From NCBI RefSeq assembly GCF_000003815.2, contig NC_049991.1, forward strand, positions 4,142,437 to 4,206,436: 64,000 bases of DNA. Direction: 5' to 3'. Below, in pieces: positions 23,801-34,000 of this stretch. Position numbers and translations under genes: made by a program. This DNA is from Branchiostoma floridae (lineage: Eukaryota > Chordata > Leptocardii > Amphioxiformes > Branchiostomatidae). The notes below the pieces were generated by a model. It was not told where the DNA came from, searched no databases, and worked only from the letters and a program-made list of their open reading frames with translations. Numbering within the stretch: the first letter of the stretch is position 1; each line of letters starts with the position of its first letter.

Positions 23801-26800
23801 GATATGCCCGAATACCCTACTTTCAGAAACAACGAATATAGGTTGCCCCACGGATAAAGGTGAATTAGCGTTACGTACAATTAAATTTTTCACCAGAAAA
23901 TCACCAAAAAATATGATTTTAGGCGGTCAAAATTTTGTGTTGAATCACAAAACCAAAAATTTATTGATATTTTTATGATCCTCTCAGCAGGCTCTACTAG
24001 CCTGTGAATTTTCACTGAAAAATATTGATGTTTAAATTTTTGCCCCTCCCCCTTGTTTAAGACACGAAATTTCCAGATCATTTAGGTGGTGATAGGTTTG
24101 AAGGCTGATAGCCGGTAGAAAGCTACCATACCAGAATGGCTATCACATCAAAATATATGCCACAGGCCTTCTACTATTCAAAAATAACAAGGAGAATTTG
24201 CCACCTCGGAGGTACCGATTTTTCCTCTGGCCCATGGACTAAATATGATAATGTATTGTATTGGTGCTTTGCAGATCCTGATGGCGTACGTTGACTTGTT
24301 GGTTGCGGCTGACCACGCGGACAGAGTACGGATCTGGGGCAGTCAGTACTACTCACAGGGCGGGCTGCCGGACACTCTCTTCATGCTCATGTCTCACTCG
24401 GACTATCACAGGTTAGACTGCCACAAACAGAATATGATCGATGATATCCCGTCTATAACTTCTAGGCCAAAATCTTGTGTCAAAAGAAAGATGCAATTCA
24501 CAAAATCATTATGCAGCTTAGACTAAGCATCCAACAAAATGCGTCATTAATTCGATCTAACTATGTTATTTGCTTTTGGACAGAGCCATGGACAACATGG
24601 CATTGCACTCAAATTGATACCTTATTTCCTATAGGAAGACATACAAAGAACAACAATATAAATATGGTAAGGTATTCCCGGCCTTTTTGAGACCGTAGGG
24701 GTATCAGGTTCCGAAAATAGTTTCATCAGGTTGGTAGAATATAGGATAAGGGAGAAATTCTTTGTACACAACCAGTGGGTACTTACATAGCTTACGTTTC
24801 GATGTCTCTCAGACACCTTCGTCAGAGCTTCTAACTGGAGTTCTGCTTCTCACCGCTATATGTAGCCGATGTAGGTGGCGCTTTTGTGGTGAGAAAACAA
24901 TCCCAAACGTGGCTTAGTTTGTATCCCCCCTCGTCCTGGTTCATCACTGGGGTTAACTTTCTTATCCAGGTATCAGGTTGTTGCCCCCCGTGTCCCGGGC
25001 ATGGTATTGAACAGAGGATCTCATCTCTTCTTCTACACATTACTGCACAACCTAATGCAGGTACCAATTTTTACACATGAATGGTGTGAGGAAAGTCGTC
25101 TAAAGTGCCTTTTAATCTGTTGGTATTAAGTTCAAATCCTCGGAAGGGGCTGTACCCGTCTTTCGGAAGAGACGTAAAATGTGGGTTTGACGAGATCGAG
25201 TTCGACGGGAAGTGCTTATAGAGATATACCAGATTTACCCTGCAATTGCAATTACTCACGCAACTGGATGTGATTTTGAAATAAAAAAAATAATAAAAAA
25301 AACGTATGGCTATACATTTCAGATTACATCCGTTATATTTCGTCGGTGAAACTGAAAAGATCTAGTTGTAGAGCAGGTTTTGTATCCTAGCTACGCAGGA
25401 TAGTTCGTAACTATGAAGCCAAGGATACTTATTGACATAAATGCCATTAGGCACTACAAGGTCATGACGTCAACATCAAACGACAACTCCTTCCTTACCC
25501 GTTTCTATGCCATCTCCATAGCAACGAGTTCCTGGCGTCTAGCCAACGCTTCTCGCAGGGAACGGGCATGCTCTGTAGCGAGGAGTTTGGGCTGGGTCTG
25601 GAGCTGCTGCGGGGAGCCGGCACGTCCCAGTGGTGGGAGGCGCTCGGGCAGAATCGGATCATCCCGCCGAGCTTTAACCAGTCCCTCACGTGGTACGAGA
25701 ACATCACGGAGTTCGTCCAAGAGTACGTAGATTTTATTATTACCTTTGTCGAGAAAATGATGTTTTGTGTGCCGTCCGTTTGGTTGTGTGCTTGAAAAAC
25801 ATCACTCGAGAAACTGCAGGTGGATCTTTATGTAATTTGGTAGATTGGCAGCGGTAGGTGAAAAGAATGTTAGTTTCGATAATAACCCTCCTAGCGGCTT
25901 TCTGTGGTACTACAGCAGTGGAGTATGTTTGGTCCCCTAGCAAATTGTTATGAACTGCAGGGGTCGATTTTTTTCTCTTCGCCTTTGTACAGCTTAGATG
26001 AAATCTTTTCTCATACAAAATATACATACACAGACCAGCGTGTTACTTTTGATTTTTCAAAAATTAATCCAGCTGATTTGGCAAGATAGATACATAACAT
26101 GATATGTTTTATGGATTGTCAATATTGTCTGATACTTGCAAGTAAAATGTTGACAGAACACAGTTTAATGTCTGTCCTTAGTGCTGAACAACCGGTGCTT
26201 GTCCTTTGGGTGTTATAATCAATGAATGACCTGTAAATTCGAAGGGCTAGGCACAGATCATTAGATCAACAGTTACCTTTACCTTACCAACACAGAACAT
26301 TACCCGGTACAAAATTTCAGCTGACTCCGTCAGACTTGTGATAGGCTTGTCTACTGCAGCTTCAGGGACGTGACGTTTACTGCAATAGGTCTTAGCTCCC
26401 AGACAACCTGTGTCGTCCCCCGTCACTGTTCAATGTTGGATAAACATATCTGTTTTGCCCCCCTCCACCCCCACCCCCACAGCTTGCACAAATGCCAGAT
26501 CTACCTATCAGACTTCACCACGGCCGAAGTGTCCCACCAGATGAGTCACCTCCACCGTACCCTGGCGCTCCAGATCTCCCTGTCCGCTGTCGTGGTTCTC
26601 TGTTTCTTCAGCGTCGTGTCACTCGTTCACAAGATGATCGTCTGGGTCAAAAACTTCGCTGCCATGTTGGAGCAAAGGACAGAGGTTAGCCTCTCTTACA
26701 TTATGTTACTTCGTTTGCTTCAAGAAGTTCATCAAATTCGAATTCGAAATATAAGCGTTACTTTTTACTATTGCATGATTTGGAGACTCAAAAGAAAGAA

Positions 26801-29800
26801 AAAAGTCCAATTCTACACGAGATGTTTCAGCTCTGAGGCGTAGCAAATTAAAATTTTCGAAGAGTTGGGCCGTTTTTGGTCGTAGTCATTTTCTAAATTT
26901 GATTTCTAGAATTTTGCGATTTGCTTTTCCCTTCGACTATACTTGATCTACAATTTCTGTCAACTAACGATGCTATAAAGGCTAAAGGTCTTTGCTATGT
27001 TGATGTTTTAATGAAATAAAACTGCAAAAAAGGAGTACTGATTTGATATGTTTATACGTGTTCACTGCCATTTTGTTTGTACTACATGTTGCGCACTTGG
27101 AATTTATGATGCTCATCATTATTTTATTGTTTGTTTGCTTGTTTGTTTGTTTACTAAATAGGAGCTGCGTAAGGAGAAGAAACTGACGGACCGTTTGCTG
27201 CACGAGATGTTACCGCCCATGATTGCCGATCAACTGAAGAAGCGTCAGCCGGTGGAAGCAGAGAGTTACGATCAGGTAGCTAAACATTTTAGCAAAATAT
27301 AGCCAAGAAATAAAATTGTGGTAGGTCATTTTTATACACAGAACAGGCGCATCCTACCTCGTCTATGTACAAGAATCGTGTAATTGGTGTAATGGATATT
27401 TGGAGAATTGGAAGGATGGTCTCACTCTGATCCAATGTTGTAGTATCGTAGGAATGACAAGTGAATGCAATGGCTACGTATACACTCACACAGTTATATC
27501 GGTTCGTTAGGATTACCTAATTAGATCTTGTCGATATATTGTCATAAAAAATGTCATTTCGTATTTTCAGGTGACGGTGTTCTTCTCGGATATAGTTGGG
27601 TTCACGAACATCGCGGCATCCTGCACCCCCATGCAGGTTGTGGAGATCCTCAACTCTCTGTACGTCTGCTTCGACATCCGCATCCAGCTGTATGACGTCT
27701 ACAAGGTCGAGACCATCGGGGACGGGTCAGTGATTTAATATGCAGTTAAATCTCGCGTGAACTCTGTCTAAATCTCGCGTGAGCTTTTGGCAAATCTCGC
27801 GTGAACTCTCGCGAAATCTTGCGGTGGCGCATTTTCTTCTGATAAATGGTTGCCGTCGTTTGAAACGGTTGATGCTGATTGGTAGATACCATACCCGAGC
27901 ATATCATAACTTTTTGTGGTGGCAAAAGCGTATAAAACACATTAAAGGAACCTTCCTATGAAAATTAACGCGAAATGCCGGTAAAATGACTGGGGAGAAA
28001 AAGTGCACCGGCTCGGGTTCGAACCAAGGTGAGAGAAGCTTATAATTAACCTAAAATCGTACTCCTCTACGCTACAAAATATCAATGTCGCGGGATTTAT
28101 TGAGCGTGCTAATGCATTTTAAGATATGACATCGTCCGTTTTAAACGATAGCTCCGTTATTGCATACTCTGTAACTGCTACTATTATTGATACTTCTACT
28201 ACTACTACTACAACAACTACTACTACTACTACAATGTACTACTACTACTACCCCTGCCAGTTAGGCTATGTAGACTATGAATCTGCACAAAGGGACTTAT
28301 AGACAATAGTTGTTACAGTTAATTATTTTCTCTACCCAAATAGCAATGTATAATACGTTTTACAAATTATACAAGGCTAACATTGAAAAGAAGACTCTTA
28401 GAGCATTTTTCATCGATTACACAAATGAGACACTGGGCTGTATGCAAATGAGACCCTGATTTGCATAATTTATGTCCTGTTGCAGGTACATGGTGGCGAG
28501 CGGTGTCCCCGAGCGGAACGGCGACCGTCACGCCGAGCAGATCGCCATCATGGCGCTGGATCTGCTGGTCGCCATTGATGAGGTCACCATCCCGCACTCA
28601 CCCGACAAGAGACTGCGCCTGCGTATTGGGATACATACCGGTGAGACCAGCAGTTCAGATTTTTCAAGTTTTTTCTAGGCCTCACACTTGACATTGGATG
28701 GGCCGACTACTCTCTCTTGGCAGCCAGGGGCTGAATTGTGAGGAGCTTACAATAGGCGGGGCTAAATCGCAAGGGTCTGGAGCGAGCTGCCATTCGGCAC
28801 CACTCAGGTGACCTCAATACGACAGTAATTGCCGCAGGAGCGGCCACGGGACTGTAGGTTTCGAACCACTCACTCCGCACAATCGCACGTGTGGTGGGTT
28901 CTTAATTTTATGAATAACATCCTCTGGAGACCCCAAAACTAATGTTCGAGGGCGAAAAACAAAAAGAAGACAAATCCAGCACCAAAAATAAATGCCGCAA
29001 AACCACAAGGCTAAACATCCAATTCATATTTTCCAGGCTTAGGTTGTCTAAGTTTACATCCGTCATTTCAATCACTTCTCAGAGGTAAGGTCACTTTTGA
29101 GAGTACTGTTAATCAATGACTGAGAAGCACGATACGGTTTCATACATTCACATCAGTCTCACACGTATCTTTGTACGGATGCGTAACTGCTCGGGGTGAT
29201 AAACCCGTTTCCACGGCAACCGTTGATTAACAAAATCTCACACGTATCTTTGTACGGATGCGTACCTGCTTGCGGCGATACACCCGTTTCCATGACGACC
29301 GTTTAGTCACGAAATCGGTAAAAAAAAGTTCGCTGCAGGCGGTCGCTACTGGATGCCTGACTCTTGTTACTCGAGACGACGTGAGATTAATAAGCGACCT
29401 TTTCTTTGATCAAAAAGATTAAAACGACGCAGCAGCAAAGCCAACGTTCTGAAGTACCAAGGAGGAAGAATTGAGAGTGGTGAAAGTCGTGTTTTTTCGT
29501 AAAAAAGAAGATTAAGACCGCACAGTCAAGCCAAATACAGAAGATCCATATGAATTCAAAAATAGAAATATACACAGATTGTTTGAAAGGTTATTAAAAC
29601 CTTCACAACTAACCCAAAGGGGCCTTTTGTGGGGATTGACTAATCGTAGTTTGTAATTACTATAAAAAAAGAACCCGTGCATAATTGACGTTTTTTGAAG
29701 TTATATGGTAAGTGTGCTCAACAAAGAATTTTTAAAAAATCTGCTGATGTTATTAACAAGCCCATGTAAACCACGAATTATAACATAGAAGTCTATGGAA

Positions 29801-31029
29801 AGAAAAAAATAAACCCTCATCAATGAGAGCTTATACGCCAGGGGAATTCTCTGAGGCATACAAGGTGTTACGTCTACAACAGCGCACCGCAACGTACAGG
29901 CACAGGGTGTGACGCCATCAAGGACCTCATTAGAGATTACCTGAAGGCGTTTGAAGTGGTTACCAAGGTGACACTGACGCGTTTTGTTTTCAAGTGCGGA
30001 GATAATTGAATCTACTGTACTCGTAGTTTAATGAGCATTTATGTCATTTCCTCCCAAACATTTTCAGCATTGCCCCGGTTAATTTGTTGGCACCGGATAC
30101 ACACGAAATGCGCGATAGACACATGTTTTTCGTATATACAACACATTCTATATTTCATAATGTTATGAAAGAAATGTTTATAAATTTAAACGAAGCATAG
30201 AGAAATCCGGTACTTTTACATTTCATCTAAAGGAATGTGTTTTAGAATCCTATATATATTCTTAGAACCCGTTATATGTTTTTGTTCTATGTCATTATTC
30301 ATTTAAAAGTGGTATCTCACTGCACTTTGGGTACCAGTGTGGCACTGCGGGGTTTGAAAGATTACTCAACTATATTCAGATAAAGAACGGATTTTCTTAC
30401 GTTTTTGCATTTTTACTTCTTCTGTCTCATACTTTTTACGTATTAGCCAATATCTAAATTATCGGCGAAAATAACACAAATATCGGCAAAAATAAGACAA
30501 CAGTGCCGCAAGGAACGGACCCCGCAGTGCCGCACCGGTGGCTCATATGAAGTGAGAAACCACCATGCCTTTTCATGATATTCGTGACAACTCAATTTTA
30601 CAGTATGAAATATGGGGAGGCGTGATATGCCTTAATTTTGTTTTAATCCTCATACATAAGGACCTGCGGTGGCTGCTGTGGTGGGGGTTAAAATGCCGCG
30701 CTACTGTCTTTTCGGCGACACCGTCAACACAGCCTCAAGAATGGAGTCATCCAGTCTACGTACGGAAACCATTTTGAAGCGACCTCTGTCGACTTTCACA
30801 CTCCCTGCAGCCGTGTTTTGTATACTACTGTCTGTCTACTTGTATGTGAACATGTATGTTTCCCACAATTGTTTACACAGGTTACGTGATGGTGACGTAG
30901 ACTACGATGTTTACGGAATGTGGTGACGTGAGCACATATCCCCTGCCTCAAACTTGCACCGTACCGTCAAACCAATTGTGTACACGGTATTCTTATCATT
31001 ATCTTCGTCAAGTAGGCTATTTCACCGTT

Positions 31030-31089
<60 letters not shown>

Positions 31090-34000
31090 AGTGTGTATGC
31101 GCGTAAAACAGCATAACAAGAGAAGTCGAGGTTGGATCTTTATGGTATTTGGAATATGTTGTTAGGGTCTGCCCTTCAGCCATTATGCTTTGCATATGAC
31201 ATGTTTGCCCTTTGACTTCCACGTCACGTGACTACGCTATGCTGTGCTGATGAAAAATGGCGGACGGAATTCCACTTACCCAGAAACATTGATGGTCATG
31301 CATATATCGGACTTAAATATCCATCCTTAGCTAATATTCGTGTTTTTTTTTGCTAATAGCGCAGAAAATTCAAGTGAGCCACGAAACATACACGGCGCTG
31401 AGAAAGAAAGACTGCTTCATCATGCAGCCAAGAGGAGAGGTCGACATCAAGGTATGCAAAATACAGCATTTACTTTACTCTTAAATTCGTAAACATAAAT
31501 ACCATAAATTCCATGACTATTTTTAAGCAGACTTGTAATTCACCAAATAACAACCACATGGTTTATAAACCGACTTTTTGGTGACTGTCTGTCACCTTCT
31601 TCAGACTAATTTTGGCTGGATAATATTGCACTGCAGCATAGGTGTCGCTGCTTACATATGCGGTCCCAAACGTAAAACATTTGCCTATTAACATATGTAA
31701 TATATCTTCTTATAGAGGATATAAGAAGTAAACTTTGTTCCATGCAAAGTAGTTATTTATATAATATTATTTTACTTGATTTATTTAACACAATTTTTAC
31801 TATTACTAATCTGTTTAATAAAGATGACAACAACAGTTTTTACCGTTTGCAGGGGAAAGGAAAGATGAAGACCTACTGGCTTGTTGGACACAAGAACCAC
31901 CGAGAGATGGACGTGGAGACCAGTCTGGTCTGCTCACACCAGCGGTCTACAAGGTTGGATAAACAAAACAAGACTTATAGAAATAGCTAAACTTTCTTTC
32001 CAACACTGAATTAATATAGGGACTTACCCTAAATTTTCGGCCAACTCCGTCGACCTTGTTCACAGAATGACCCTATCTCCAGCAGTGACGTAAGGAACAC
32101 GCCACTTTTGCAGGAGGGGGTCATAAGTATCAGAAAGTCTGTGCCGCCCCCCGTCTCTGTTGAGTGTGGGCCGGTGTGCTCTAATGTACACAGCCTCCTT
32201 CACTCCTCGCGCGAAGAAATCCTGTTCTGAGGTCTAAGATTTTGACTTTCTCCAGCGATACGGAATGTCCCGGAGACTCTTTCNNNNNNNNNNNNNNNNN
32301 NNNNNNNNNNNNNNNNNNNNNNNNNNNNNNNNNNNNNNNNNNNNNNNNNNNNNNNNNNNNNNNNNNNNNNNNNNNNNNNNNNNCGCCACCTCAGACGGGG
32401 GCAGGCACAGACTTTCTGATACTTATGACCCCCTTCTGCAAAAGTGGTGTGTTCCTGACGTCACTACTGGAGATAGGGTCATTCTGTGAACAAGGTCGAC
32501 GGAGTTGGCCGAAAATTTAGGGTAAGTCCCTATATTAATTCAGTGTTGGAAAGAAAGTTTAGCTATTTCTATAATGTATTCTACCAACACAGATGAACTT
32601 TCATGCTAAAAAACAAGACTTCTAAGGGCAAAAAAACAACGTCACAAACTTAAATGCAAGCAAAGAAAAAATTGAACAAATTGAAAAAAAAACATGTAAT
32701 TCGCAAGCAATACAAACAAGTGAAGTTGTAGGTATATAATAGAATCTAGTTCACGTTAGAACGACGATACGGCAAAGAACGACGCATTATCACTTATTTA
32801 GAGTCTGATATGATAATATGTAATGTTATGTGTCTCTGAAGCTCAGAAATGTAACGAAAAATATATACAATTACGAACAAAATTTTCAAGTATTAAGTAG
32901 ATGGAGTTGAACAAATAAGCAAACATGTAGACGATGATGCTTTTATCTTCGTGATTGCGAAAATATTGTTTTAGGTGTGGTGCTTGTTTGTCATGGTCTA
33001 TGTCCGTAGTTACGATTGAATATTGTTGAATATGCGGTTGGTGTGTGATACGCGCACGTCGGCGTCGGGGACACTGACAGGAAGCTAGGTCAAAGGTCCC
33101 AGAAATATCTCGAAATAGAATATGAAAGGTCATCTCAATTCCTGTTTCAATTTCCAGCTATATGCATTTGTCTGTTAGGTAGCGGGGGAAATGCATACGA
33201 CAAATTCAGCAAGGAATTCACAATTGATAAGTATGAATAAAGGAGAGGAAGACGGGGGGGGGGGCAGATGATCTACGCAAGTCTGACCTAGTCTCGTGCT
33301 CTCTCGCGAGATGGAGACTAGGTCGCTCTCCGTGAACAAGATGTGCTGTCAGACATCGAAAATTTGGAATATGTACCTTGCCTTTAACCCTCAAACCACC
33401 GTAGCTTTTTTGGGACGTAGATTACCGTATGGGGTCAAAACTGACCCCAAAACGTTTTGTACAAATACAGTTTTTTGTGTGACTCTTTTTGTGATTTGTA
33501 TATATGTATAGTTTCATTAATCTATGTGGGACAGTCTGACATGATTAGGTGAGAATACTTCTAGCTCATTATCATAATTTATGCAAAAGATCATGTGGAC
33601 TACATTTTGCACCAACGCTATCCAGACCAGGAAGGAGGTTTTTGATGCCCGTATCAACTTCAATGCCGCATAGCGCCTGAATGGCTTATGCTAAGGCCAC
33701 CAAACTTGGTAACTTTTTAGAAAATGTTGATAGCAAACATTTGCAGTGAACAAAGTATGTTCATCATTTTTCATGTTGCCATGGCAACGGAATTCTGACA
33801 GACATATTTATTACGAAATTTTCTAATTTTGTTTAAAACATTTAAGTTTTAAGGTTTTCTTAGCAAATAACAGTTGTTTATCACATTTTATGAAATTCAA
33901 CGTAAATTTCATGACTCATTATTCATAATTTATGCTAATTTGATGACGTCATTAGTCAAAATCCAAGATGGCGGCCAAGATTACCTAGGTTACGTCATAA

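Noticed and set aside
28195-28256. Possible CRISPR-like or regular spacer array
   Set aside because: It is a simple CTA microsatellite; no CRISPR repeat-spacer structure occurs anywhere in this animal DNA.
28285-28485. Receptor kinase-homology domain for the cyclase
   Set aside because: No kinase motifs were found between TM2 and the signalling helix; exon 8 joins exon 9 in phase with no missing segment.
32242-32520. Frames containing X residues
   Set aside because: They run through the 100-N gap and repeat arms.
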